A model generated the notes under the pieces. That model ran no database searches. It saw only the letters and a list, made by a program, of their open reading frames with translations, and had not been told where the DNA came from. A stretch of 64,000 nucleotides of DNA, from NCBI RefSeq assembly GCF_001263205.1, contig NZ_CP012333.1, positions 5,867,001-5,931,000 on the forward strand. The letters are read 5' to 3'. The position numbers and the translations under genes are program-made. Position 1 is the first letter of the stretch, and each line of letters opens with the position of its first letter. Below, piece by piece: positions 50,861 through 59,218 of the stretch. This stretch comes from Labilithrix luteola. Its GTDB lineage: Bacteria; Myxococcota_A; Polyangia; Polyangiales; Polyangiaceae.

Positions 50861-51409
50861 ATGGATGAACGCTCCTCGATCCGAACGCTCGACGCCGACA
50901 TGGCGCGTCTCGCGGATGGCGATCGAGATGCGTGCGCCCGCGTCTTCGCGGCGCTCTGGCCCGTGATGGTCGCGTTCGCCGAGAAGACGCTCGGCGCGTC
51001 CGCCGATGCCGACGACGTCGCGCAGAAGGCGATGGCGAAGTTGTTCGCACAGGCGTCGGACTTCGATCGTGACAGGCCCGCACTTGCCTGGGCGCTGTCG
51101 ATCACCGGTTGGGAGTGCCGGACGGTGCTTCGTCAGCGGCAGCGACGCCGTGAAGACGTGCTGACGCAAGACGTTCACGACGGCGTTGCTTCACGCGACC
51201 GGGATCCCGAAGAGCATGCGGTGCTGAGAGGCCTTTCGGAGGCCGTTCGAACCTCGCTCGGTGAGCTCTCGGTTCTGGATCAGGAGACGCTTCGCGCGGC
51301 GTTCTTCGAAGAGATGGGCGTCGGCGCCGAGGGCTCGACGTTCCGCAAGCGCAAGGAGCGCGCACTCGACCGACTGCGCGCAACGTGGAGAAGGCTCTAT
51401 GGCGATTGA
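50861..51409 (+). CDS. ECF-type RNA polymerase sigma factor
   Basis: This 182-residue protein has sigma region 2 at about 15-85, with VAFAEKTLGASADADDVAQK and AMAKLFAQASDFD, and region 4 at about 120-180 (LGELSVLDQETLRAAFFEEM, then FRKRKERALDRLRATWRRL). It directs RNA polymerase to a limited regulon under an envelope signal. The HTH of region 4 has GVGAEGSTFRKRKERAL in place of the typical GxSxxxVxxRxxRAxxxLR, a loose fit. The gene overlaps that of a multi-pass membrane protein by 11 bases, which probably serves as its anti-sigma factor. Confidence 0.87.
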   Translation: MDERSSIRTLDADMARLADGDRDACARVFAALWPVMVAFAEKTLGASADADDVAQKAMAKLFAQASDFDRDRPALAWALSITGWECRTVLRQRQRRREDVLTQDVHDGVASRDRDPEEHAVLRGLSEAVRTSLGELSVLDQETLRAAFFEEMGVGAEGSTFRKRKERALDRLRATWRRLYGD

Positions 51410-51944
51410 TCAAGCTGCCGCTCTGAAGATGGCACTCCGCTCGTACGAGCGAGGTCGTGCCGCGCGCGCTGCGATGTTCGCCGCCCCGCTCGCGGCCACC
51501 GCGCTTCTCGCCGTCTGCCTGGGAACCACGCCGTCTCTCGCGCTAGGTCTCGGCGTGGCGCTTCTCGCGTCGTCGTGGTTCTTCTTGTGGCGCGGACAGT
51601 CGTTCGGACGCGCTGTGTTCCCCGGCGTGCTCGCGGGCCTCATGCCGCTCGGTCTCGCGCTCGCGGCGCGTTCGTACGGTCACGTCTGCACGGGCAGCGA
51701 GTGCGTTTCGCTCTGCGTCCCTGCGTGTACGGGTGGAGGTCTGCTCGCTGGGCTGCTCATCGCACGCGCCGGCAGGCACGTGACGTCGAAGCTCACGTTC
51801 TTCGGGAGCGCGTCGCTCGTCGCGGGGCTCATCGGAGCGCTCGGCTGTTCGTGCGTCGGTGCGGGCGGCGTCGTCGGTCTCGCCGTGGGCTTGGCATTCA
51901 CGCTCGTGCCTGCGTCCATCCTGCGTCCGCAGATGAGTCGATGA
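51399..51944 (+). CDS. multi-pass membrane protein, candidate anti-sigma partner
   Basis: This 181-residue protein has about six membrane helices after a short cytoplasmic N-terminus (AIDQAAALKMALRSYERGRA). Between helices it has SYGHVCTGSECVSLCVPACT, with four cysteines in a short loop, and later LGCSCVGAGG. It lacks the HxxxCxxC zinc motif of classical anti-sigma factors, but its overlap of 11 bases with the sigma gene and its short N-terminal helix fit an anti-sigma role. A Cys-rich loop might sense redox or metal state, which matches the Cys-rich small protein encoded upstream. This link is inference. Confidence 0.68.
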   Translation: MAIDQAAALKMALRSYERGRAARAAMFAAPLAATALLAVCLGTTPSLALGLGVALLASSWFFLWRGQSFGRAVFPGVLAGLMPLGLALAARSYGHVCTGSECVSLCVPACTGGGLLAGLLIARAGRHVTSKLTFFGSASLVAGLIGALGCSCVGAGGVVGLAVGLAFTLVPASILRPQMSR

Positions 51945-52162
51945 GCCGGTAAGCGGTCTGACCGTTTCACGCGTAACGGATTCCAGCAAACTCGGCTCTG
52001 CGGCACGACCGCGCGATGGGTTGTGTCCGGCCGAAAATGCTGCCGACCTTTGCACGGTCTGAGATAGTCCTCCGTCGAACGATTGGGCTTCGTCGGGCGA
52101 GACGGAGAGAAGTCCGTTCCCTCACGCTCGGCATTCAGCCCCCCAAATCGAGGGGAGACTTC

Positions 52163-52813
52163 ATGCGTAAGATCGTGACGTTTGCTTTGGCCTTCGGCAG
52201 CCTTCTTTTTGCCAGCAGTGCGTTCGCTCAAGGTGCGCCGCCTGCAGGCGCGGCACCTGGTGTGGCCGCGAATCCGACCAGCGCCGATGCGCCTGCGAAG
52301 ACCGACGATGGTGACGACGGCAAGAAGATCGGACTCGGTGGTGATCTTCTGTTCCTCATCCCAACGGGTGACTTGGCAGACGCCACGGGCCCGCAGATCG
52401 GACCGCTCTTCCGCGCGGGTTATCGGGTCATCCCCGCGCTCGAAGTGACCGGTCGTATCGGCTACCTCTTCGCCTTCTCCAAATCGGTAGGCCAAGTCGA
52501 CAGTAGTGTGACCACCGTTCCAATCTGGGCGGGCGCTCGCTACTTCTTCATGGAGCCCAAGGCCGGTCTCTACGCGGGAGCCGAGGTCGGTCTCAATATC
52601 ATCACGGGCCACGTGAGCGGCGGGGGAGTGAGCGTTTCGTCCGACAGCCAGACGCGCTTCGGCGCCAATATCGGCGCAGGCTACGTCATCAGCAAGGAGC
52701 TCCCGATCGACATCCGTGCCCAGCTCACGATGTACAATCTGCTCGGCAAGGAAGACGGCGAGAAGACGTACCTCGGCGTCGGACTAGGTGCAGGGTACAC
52801 GTTCCAGCTCTGA
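52163..52813 (+). CDS. outer-membrane beta-barrel protein
   Basis: This 216-residue protein has a signal peptide (FALAFGSLLFASSAFA, cleaved before Gln) and an Ala/Pro/Asp-rich linker to about residue 53. An eight-stranded-type barrel follows, with alternating strands such as LGGDLLFLIPTG, EVTGRIGYLFAFS, AGLYAGAEVGLNII, TRFGANIGAGYVI and YLGVGLGAGYTFQL. The C-terminal aromatic and hydrophobic residues fit BAM recognition (the usual final Phe is Leu here). ATG 52163 has GAGGGGAG upstream; the frame is open further back but without a signal peptide. Its role is unknown; small barrels of this type are often OmpW/OmpX-like. Confidence 0.83.
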   Translation: MRKIVTFALAFGSLLFASSAFAQGAPPAGAAPGVAANPTSADAPAKTDDGDDGKKIGLGGDLLFLIPTGDLADATGPQIGPLFRAGYRVIPALEVTGRIGYLFAFSKSVGQVDSSVTTVPIWAGARYFFMEPKAGLYAGAEVGLNIITGHVSGGGVSVSSDSQTRFGANIGAGYVISKELPIDIRAQLTMYNLLGKEDGEKTYLGVGLGAGYTFQL

Positions 52814-52833
52814 GCCCCGAATCGTGAGACCCG

Positions 52834-52871
52834 CGCCGGCGGCTATTCTCCCGCGAGAAGGGCCGCCGGCG
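52834..52871 (+). terminator. hairpin after outer-membrane protein gene
   Basis: CGCCGGCGGC (52834-52843) pairs with GCCGCCGGCG (52862-52871). After a small internal loop, TTCTC (52846-52850) pairs with GAGAA (52855-52859) around a CCGC tetraloop. It lies 20 bases past the barrel gene stop and is a good candidate for transcription termination or 3' mRNA protection. Only a short T-rich stretch (TTGTCGTTCG) follows. Confidence 0.65.
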
Positions 52872-52962
52872 TTGTCGTTCGTCGCGTGCCGGAGACACAG
52901 TTGTGACCGGCGCGGGCGCAAGATTCTCGGGGAAGAGCCCAAGGCTCGTGCCGTAGGATCAC

Positions 52963-53526
52963 ATGATGGATCGCAACCTGAAGCTGGCCGTGATCTCCGT
53001 GTTGATGGAAAAGGGGCTCTACACCTTCGACGATGCGCCGTTCGCGAAGATCGGCGATCTGACGAAGCGCATGACGAAGGTGCTCGACTACTTCGACAAG
53101 CTCGAACTCTCCGAGGAGCAGCTCGCGGCGGTCGACGAGATCAACCCCGACGGCGGTGACCTCGTCTACCAGAGCGTGTTCGGCGGTGGCGAAGGCAACA
53201 ACATCTTCCGCGACAACCTCAAGAAGCTCAAGATTCGCTCGCTGGAAGGGATCGGCGCCTGCAAGAACCTGAAGACGCTGAAGCTCGATGATGAGTTCTC
53301 ACGGAAGAATCTCAAGATCGCGCCGCTCGGTGAGCTTGCCGAGCTCGAGGTGGTCGATATCGACGTCGCGTTCACCGAGCTCGAGGCGCTCCTGTCTTGC
53401 CGCAAGTTGAAGAAGGCCAGCATGGGTGGCGGCCTCACGGACGAAGAACAAGCCGTGGTCGACGAGCTGCTCAAACGCGGCGTCGAAGTCTGGGTCGACA
53501 GCAGGCGCCAGCCCAATCCGTCCTGA
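52963..53526 (+). CDS. LRR-like hypothetical protein
   Basis: This is a 187-residue cytoplasmic protein. The N-terminal part has MDRNLKLAVISVLMEKGLYTF and a helical region to about 60. From about 75 on there are leucine-rich strand-and-turn units: LKKLKIRSLEGIGACKNLKT, LKLDDEF, IAPLGELAELEVVDID and FTELEALLSCRKLKKASMGG. This resembles a short leucine-rich-repeat solenoid, like those on polymorphic-toxin immunity loci. It is followed by a SUKH-fold gene on the opposite strand. Starting residue 1 or 2 (ATG 52963 or 52966) is not distinguishable. Confidence 0.62.
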   Translation: MMDRNLKLAVISVLMEKGLYTFDDAPFAKIGDLTKRMTKVLDYFDKLELSEEQLAAVDEINPDGGDLVYQSVFGGGEGNNIFRDNLKKLKIRSLEGIGACKNLKTLKLDDEFSRKNLKIAPLGELAELEVVDIDVAFTELEALLSCRKLKKASMGGGLTDEEQAVVDELLKRGVEVWVDSRRQPNPS

Positions 53527-53531
53527 GAGGG

Positions 53532-54149
53532 TCAGAGGCCGTCGAACGGGTTGAGCGGCTCCCGCTTCTTCGCGCATGCGACCCAGCGCGCGACGAACTC
53601 GGAGAACGACTTCGTCTTTCGGCCTACCGGGCGCCCATTTTCGTGATCGCGTTCGACGATGACGACGCGGTCGTCGTTCTTCGTTTGAAGCGTGAGCATC
53701 ACCCAGAAGGCCTCGTCCTCGTCGTCCTCTCCGTCCGCCATGAACGGGAGCATCTTCGACAGGTCGAGGCGTTTCTTCTTCGCCGCCACCGCCTTGTCTT
53801 CGTCGGAGAAACAGGCCATCGCGGCCTTCCGAGCTTTCTTGACCGCCGCGGGACGGAGAATTCGAAACGGCGCGGGCTCGTCGTCGCTTGCCGCGAGGAG
53901 GGTCCCTGCGCCGACCGTCGTCAGGAGCTCTCGATACGCCGAAGGTAGAAATCCCGCACTCGGCTCGAGCTTGGCGATCGCCGCGGCCTCGAGCGCGCGG
54001 AGCCCGCGTAGGGGGTGATCCCAGCGGTTGGCTCGGAGCTCCTTCATACCCTCCACGGGATCGTCCTCGATGAGCGTGGGAACGTACTTCTTCACGTACC
54101 AGTCTGCGTAGGCGTCGAAGACCTGTTTGATGGACGAAGTCACTTTCAT
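53532..54149 (-). CDS. SMI1/KNR4 (SUKH)-like protein
   Basis: This is a 205-residue cytoplasmic protein. The SUKH hallmark is LPSAYRELLTTVGAGTLLA at about 68-86, where LPxxYxxFLxxxGxG is the typical motif, followed by a PFRILRPAAVKKARKAAMAC segment. Later strands are FWVMLTLQTKNDDRVVIVER and a C-terminal FSEFVARWVACA helix. The SUKH superfamily is known for immunity proteins against contact-dependent and polymorphic toxins, but single members also have housekeeping roles. No toxin gene is adjacent. The start has GAGGAG nine bases upstream. The 3' end faces the LRR-like gene five bases away. Confidence 0.75.
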   Translation of the reverse strand: MKVTSSIKQVFDAYADWYVKKYVPTLIEDDPVEGMKELRANRWDHPLRGLRALEAAAIAKLEPSAGFLPSAYRELLTTVGAGTLLAASDDEPAPFRILRPAAVKKARKAAMACFSDEDKAVAAKKKRLDLSKMLPFMADGEDDEDEAFWVMLTLQTKNDDRVVIVERDHENGRPVGRKTKSFSEFVARWVACAKKREPLNPFDGL

Positions 54150-54626
54150 CTGTCTCCTCGAGTCCGATGCAACGGTGCGTCGAATCCGTCGAGCCCCAGG
54201 CTACGCGACTTCGAAGTCGTACCGGGCGAGGAGAATGTCCTTCCGGGACGAGTCGCATTCCTCGGCGAACCCTCGAGGGCCACGCTGTCGAGCGGCGGTC
54301 TACTCAGCAAGGCATCGTCGTTGGCGAGAGGTCGGTAGCTCTGGCGTGGCGACGCGAGGACGCGAGGACGCGAGGATATCCGGGGTACTCGCATAAGGCG
54401 TTTCGATCCTCGGTATTGTCAGTCGTTGGTTGACAGTCATAGCCAAGTATCGGGTCTTCGATTTGGCATCACGTACGCAGTCACCTGACGACACTGTGGG
54501 CCGCAGCTCATGCTGAGGCGGCTCGAATCGATCGCTCGAGCGTCATGATGGTGCCACGCAGCGCCGTTACGGTGCGCCCCCTCTCGCGTACTTCGTAATT
54601 GCTATTGCTCAGGTGGAGACTCCAAG
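54150..54626. other. intergenic region with tandem repeat and lower GC part
   Basis: I see no gene in these 477 bases. Three tandem copies of ACGCGAGG lie at 54352-54375. From about 54400 to 54480 the sequence is less GC-rich, with TGTCA (54417-54421) and TGACA (54431-54435) as an inverted pair and TTGACA as a possible -35 box. The downstream large lipoprotein gene has a different codon preference from its neighbours, so this may be the left edge of acquired DNA. No direct repeats or integrase support a defined boundary. Confidence 0.45.
54352..54375. repeat. three tandem copies of ACGCGAGG
   Basis: The 8-base unit occurs three times without gap, in a non-coding stretch. It is short and probably reflects slippage. 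Confidence 0.7.
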
Positions 54627-57600
54627 GTGACGTATTTCAAAGGCCGAATCGGCCCGGTGACGTTCTTGCCTTTCGTGGTGATGACCGCGTCGATCCTGCC
54701 CGGGTGTAGCGACGACAGCCACGGTGAGGTCAAAACGGTTTACCGGGACCGTACCGTGAACCTGCCCGGCCGCACCGAGAACGTGTCGTACGTGGACGAC
54801 CTCTCGGGCGACGAGGAGCTCAGCGCGCACATCATCCCGCCGCCGGACAACGCCGATGCCTTGTTCGCGCCGGTGCCGGCGCCGGTCGTGGAGGGCACCA
54901 CCGCGCGTGAGACCGAGCCGACGGTGATCAGCGACTTCTCCAAGTTCGCCGTGAACGACGACCTCACCATCACGCGCGGGAAGCTCAATCACACGCGCAA
55001 CGAGGCCATCATCAGCGCCGACTTCAAGCTCGGTCAGAGCCTGTCGATGGTGCCGCTGAACCGCTCCCAAGGACAGTTCACCTTCGAGCGCACCACGACC
55101 ACCGCCGACTACGCCATCGACCAGCACCACCAGAACATCATCCTCGCGGTCAACGCCGATCCATACGACGTGACGCAAGGCTGGAACATGGGGCTGATCA
55201 AGGCCGGCGGCCTCACCTACACGGGCTTCTCCGACGCCAACGAGCAGGCGGTGGTCGTCTACAAAGACGGGCGCGTCGACATCCTCGAGCAGGTGCCTCG
55301 CTTCACGCTGAAGCTCTATTCGAATGGCCAGTCGGCCGGCGCCCTCGGGGCGGTGCACTACTTCGACAACGCCTCCCAGACAAACAAGGTCTTCAGCCGC
55401 GGCACGTCCACGAAAGAGCTCTACTCCGCCGAGAGCTATCGCGGCACGGTGGACATGCGTGGCCGCAAGGGCGTGTTGATCCGCGCGGAGGCGAACGCGA
55501 TCAGCGTCGTCGAACGCGGCAATGGCCAGCCCAGCGTCCAGCTGCCTCCGCTCTCGGGCGAGGTGGTGGCCCGCGTCGACGACGTCGCCAACTACGTCAT
55601 TCCTGCCGGTCGCGCACTGCTCGTGGACGACGGTGCGTTTGCCGTCGGGGCTCGCATCGACATCCGCTACGAGACGGACGATCCGACCTGGAACGACGTG
55701 GACAGCGCCATCGGCGCCGGCTTCGGCCGTGGCCTGCTCGTAAAGGACGGCGCGCTCGGAAGCAACCAGGGCGAAGTCGCTGCGAGCAGCCGCACCGCCT
55801 TCGGCATTCGCGCGGACGGCAGCTTCTTCTTCCTCACGGTGGACAAGCCCGTCGGCTCGCAGACCGATGGCATCACCGAGACCAAGCTCGCGCAGCTGAT
55901 GATCGGCTACGGCGCTGTGCGCGCGGTCAACTTCGACGGCGGCGGATCCACCACGCTGGTCGGCCGTTTGCCTGGCGAACGCTACACGCACCTGCTCAAT
56001 GTGCCCTCCGACGGGCCCGAACGCGTTACCGCCACGAAGTGGGGCCTGGTGCTCGACGCGACGAAGGCGAGCTACGAGACCACGAACGTGGCCGTCTACC
56101 CGCGCGACATCACACTGCTCGCCGGCTCGACGTACCGTCGCTTCCGCGGCGTGGGCTATGACAGCCGTTCCTGGGAGGGCGGTGGTGAGGTCCCCGATTA
56201 CGGCATCAGCGACGCCTCACTCGGTCTGATCGACCCGCATACCGGAACCTTCCGCGCTGGCGACCAGAATGCCCAGGGCTACGTCGTCGTGCAGGTGGGC
56301 CAGAGCAAGGGCGTGGCTCGCGTGCGCGTCACGAACGAGATCGACGAGATCCGGTTCGACACGCAGGAGAAGGCCGTCGACAGCGGCGCCACCGTCACCT
56401 TGTCTCCGAAGCTGCTCAGCGGCGGCGCGGAGGTCGTCTATTCCGGTGGCGTCATCCAGTACAGCGTCGACAACAGCGCCGACTGCGCCCTCGACGCGCA
56501 GACCGCCACCGTTACCGCCGCGCACGTGCAGGGACGGAGCTGCACCATCACCGCCACCGCCGCGGGCAAGAGCACGCAGCTGAAGCTCAACATCGGCGTG
56601 GCGCCGATGATCGTCGCCGACTTCGAAGGCGACACGAGCATGTTCGTGGCCGCTGGCGCCCGCCAAAAGACGGTGAAACTCGAGAAGGTCACCGATCAGG
56701 TCTTCGCGGGCACTACCTCGATGAAACTGAGCTGGACGGCCGATCCCGGCCAGCCCGGCACGTTCGGCGCGTACCTGACCGATCCCAAGAAGGTCACCAA
56801 GCTCGTTGGCTATCCGAAGTACCTCGGCGTCAACGTCTACATTCCCGACGAGCTCGCCGGGAAGGTGTGGTGGGTGCGCGGCCTCATCAACGACGCCGAC
56901 GGTAAGAGCGTCACCATCAACTACAACAACGATGGCGACGCGCTGCCCGAGCGCGGCTGGCACTTCATGAAGGCGGAGATCCCCGGCGGTTATCGCGAGC
57001 CGTTCGTCTTCAACCAGCCGTTCCGCTTCCTGGTCCTCAAGACCGCCGAGCGCATCGACTCGAGCATCATCCTCGACAACTTCACCGCCATCTACAGCGA
57101 CAACACCGACCTGACGGGGCCGGGCGTGACCACGAGCCCCGCCGCGGACGCGGAGATCACCAGCGCGTCGCCGGTGATCTCGCTGCAGGTCAACGACACG
57201 TCCGGCGTGAAGTTCGACAGCGCCTACGTCGCGATCGACGGCGTCGACGTCTCCGGTCAGCTCACGAACAACGGCAAGGACCGCGTGGAATACGCGGCCA
57301 AGAGCCTCCGTGACGGCTGGCATCGCGTCGACTACCGCATCAGCGACGTCAACGGCAACGTCACCGCCGATGACTACCTCTTCTCCGTGAAGACCGGCGC
57401 GCCGCGTCTGTTCGTCGACAGCGAAGGCGTCACGTTCTACCCGGGCGGCACCTTCCAGCTGCCGATCCGTGTCGAAGGCGGCGCCGCGGCCTTCACCGAC
57501 CTGGGGCTGTCGCTCGACTACGACGCCACCAAGGCCGACATGACGGTGGTCGACGCCGACCTCCACGCCGCCAACGTCACGAGCCGCGTCGGTCACTGGG

Positions 57601-59207
57601 ACGGCCACTTCACCGGCTTCGGCCCCGGCACGAGCGTCGTTGCCTACCTGAAGCTGCACGTACGCGACTACGTCCAGAACACGGCCGTCTCGGTCGTGGT
57701 CAACGGAACGCTCGACGGCGCCACGTTCTATCATCCGGTGATCCGCAAGGAGGTCGGCAGCCGCTACCGCCTCATGACCCAGTGGGGCATCAGTGGCTCG
57801 GCGCTGCAGATGCTGGTGGTCGACCCGGTCGGCAAGCCCGCGCCTGGCGTGACGGTCGAGACCTTTACGTACAACAGCGCGAACGACACGATCGCGAACA
57901 TCACGGTCCTCGGCACCACGGACAGCGAGGGCAAGCTCACGGTGCCGCTGCCGAGCGTCACCAATTCGTCGACCGCGCTCTATCGCGCCTACGACGCCCA
58001 GGGCTCGTCGCTCATGACCCAGGTGCAAACCCTCGTCGAGCGGCTGACCCCGAGCCCGCGCTATCTCTACCTGACGCCGGGCCAGGACACGCGGAGCGTC
58101 AACGTCACCTGGTACACGTCTACCGACGTGACGGGCTCGCAGGTTCGCTTCGGCACCGGCTCGCTCGACCAGACGCGCGAAGGCACCTCGACCATCCTCC
58201 CGTTCTTCTACGGTACGGAGGCCGGCGTCGTGCGCGTCCACCACGTCACGCTCGACAACCTCGCGCCGGGGACGCAGTACCGCTACCAGGTGGGGGACGG
58301 CGCCGCCAACGTTGCCACCGAGCGACGCTTCACCACCGACGACGGCGACGACCAGGTGAATATCCATCTGTTCGGCGACACCCAGACGCTCTCGGACACC
58401 AACGTCTTCAACGGCAACGGCTTGGTCACCGAGCTTTACCGGAAGATGCAGGCGCAGCTCCCGAAGGGCGACCTCATCATGCACGCGGGTGACGTCACCG
58501 ACGACCTCACCGACTACCGCCTCGTGCGTCTCTTCCTCGAGGCGATGGAGGGCGAGGACATGATGGACTCGCGGCTCTTCGTGACGGCCGAGGGCAACCA
58601 CGAAGTCCTCAACGAGGGCGCGGACAAGTTCGCCGCGATGTTCCCCTATCCGCAGCGCAACAGCGGAGTTGCCTCGCCGCTCGACAAAGCGGTCTACAGC
58701 TTCGATTACGGTAATGCGCATGTCGCGGTCATCAGCAGCGAGCTCGCCGACGAAGGCGACTGGACGAAGATGATGACGTGGCTGCTGGCCGACATGACGG
58801 CATCCACCAAGACGTGGAAGCTCGTCATGCTCCATCGCCCGCCGTACAACGGGAATCCCGAGTCGGGTAACGGCCGCGTGATGAAGTACCTCCCGCAGGT
58901 CGTCGACGAGGCGGGCATCGACCTCGTCATCTCCGGCCACGATCATATGTATTCGCGCAGCCTCCCGCTGCTGTCGGGACAACCGAACCCCGCAGGCGCC
59001 ACGTACCTGATCGCCGGCTCGGACTCGGCGAAGTACTACGACAACAACGGCACCGGCATCGCGCGCTTCGCCGACGTGCTCTTCGACGACAACGTCAACA
59101 CCTACACCACGCTTCAGATCCGTGGCGGCCAGCTCAATGTGCTGACCCGCACGTTGAACGGCACCGTGGTCGACGACACCGTGCTCTCGCCCCGCTCGGC
59201 ACGCTGA
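54627..59207 (+). CDS. giant lipoprotein: phosphodiester glycosidase (NAGPA) plus calcineurin-like phosphoesterase
   Basis: This is a 1526-residue protein with lipobox ILPGC. Residues about 110-490 form a NAGPA domain, with RTAFGIRADGSFFFLTVD and AVRAVNFDGGGSTTLV as core motifs. Next come an Ig-like segment (about 500-660), a carbohydrate-binding-like sandwich (IVADFEGDTSMF to SSIILDNFTAIY, about 665-830), an Ig-like part and a cohesin-like sandwich (about 930-1050). The C-terminal region is an Fn3-type N-domain and a purple-acid-type phosphoesterase, with FGDTQ, HAGDVTDD, EGNHE, MLHRPPYN and SGHDHMYSR all intact. It probably acts on surface glycans or teichoic-acid-like phosphodiesters. The start is GTG. 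It shares a tether motif with the next gene. Confidence 0.88.
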   Translation: MTYFKGRIGPVTFLPFVVMTASILPGCSDDSHGEVKTVYRDRTVNLPGRTENVSYVDDLSGDEELSAHIIPPPDNADALFAPVPAPVVEGTTARETEPTVISDFSKFAVNDDLTITRGKLNHTRNEAIISADFKLGQSLSMVPLNRSQGQFTFERTTTTADYAIDQHHQNIILAVNADPYDVTQGWNMGLIKAGGLTYTGFSDANEQAVVVYKDGRVDILEQVPRFTLKLYSNGQSAGALGAVHYFDNASQTNKVFSRGTSTKELYSAESYRGTVDMRGRKGVLIRAEANAISVVERGNGQPSVQLPPLSGEVVARVDDVANYVIPAGRALLVDDGAFAVGARIDIRYETDDPTWNDVDSAIGAGFGRGLLVKDGALGSNQGEVAASSRTAFGIRADGSFFFLTVDKPVGSQTDGITETKLAQLMIGYGAVRAVNFDGGGSTTLVGRLPGERYTHLLNVPSDGPERVTATKWGLVLDATKASYETTNVAVYPRDITLLAGSTYRRFRGVGYDSRSWEGGGEVPDYGISDASLGLIDPHTGTFRAGDQNAQGYVVVQVGQSKGVARVRVTNEIDEIRFDTQEKAVDSGATVTLSPKLLSGGAEVVYSGGVIQYSVDNSADCALDAQTATVTAAHVQGRSCTITATAAGKSTQLKLNIGVAPMIVADFEGDTSMFVAAGARQKTVKLEKVTDQVFAGTTSMKLSWTADPGQPGTFGAYLTDPKKVTKLVGYPKYLGVNVYIPDELAGKVWWVRGLINDADGKSVTINYNNDGDALPERGWHFMKAEIPGGYREPFVFNQPFRFLVLKTAERIDSSIILDNFTAIYSDNTDLTGPGVTTSPAADAEITSASPVISLQVNDTSGVKFDSAYVAIDGVDVSGQLTNNGKDRVEYAAKSLRDGWHRVDYRISDVNGNVTADDYLFSVKTGAPRLFVDSEGVTFYPGGTFQLPIRVEGGAAAFTDLGLSLDYDATKADMTVVDADLHAANVTSRVGHWDGHFTGFGPGTSVVAYLKLHVRDYVQNTAVSVVVNGTLDGATFYHPVIRKEVGSRYRLMTQWGISGSALQMLVVDPVGKPAPGVTVETFTYNSANDTIANITVLGTTDSEGKLTVPLPSVTNSSTALYRAYDAQGSSLMTQVQTLVERLTPSPRYLYLTPGQDTRSVNVTWYTSTDVTGSQVRFGTGSLDQTREGTSTILPFFYGTEAGVVRVHHVTLDNLAPGTQYRYQVGDGAANVATERRFTTDDGDDQVNIHLFGDTQTLSDTNVFNGNGLVTELYRKMQAQLPKGDLIMHAGDVTDDLTDYRLVRLFLEAMEGEDMMDSRLFVTAEGNHEVLNEGADKFAAMFPYPQRNSGVASPLDKAVYSFDYGNAHVAVISSELADEGDWTKMMTWLLADMTASTKTWKLVMLHRPPYNGNPESGNGRVMKYLPQVVDEAGIDLVISGHDHMYSRSLPLLSGQPNPAGATYLIAGSDSAKYYDNNGTGIARFADVLFDDNVNTYTTLQIRGGQLNVLTRTLNGTVVDDTVLSPRSAR

Positions 59208-59218
59208 GGAGAACGAAC

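Noticed and set aside
56217..58982. 921-codon open frame on the minus strand inside the giant lipoprotein gene
   Set aside because: It is antisense to a gene with clear domains on the plus strand. Its Arg/Val/Asp/Gly-rich composition without motifs is typical of high-GC shadow frames.
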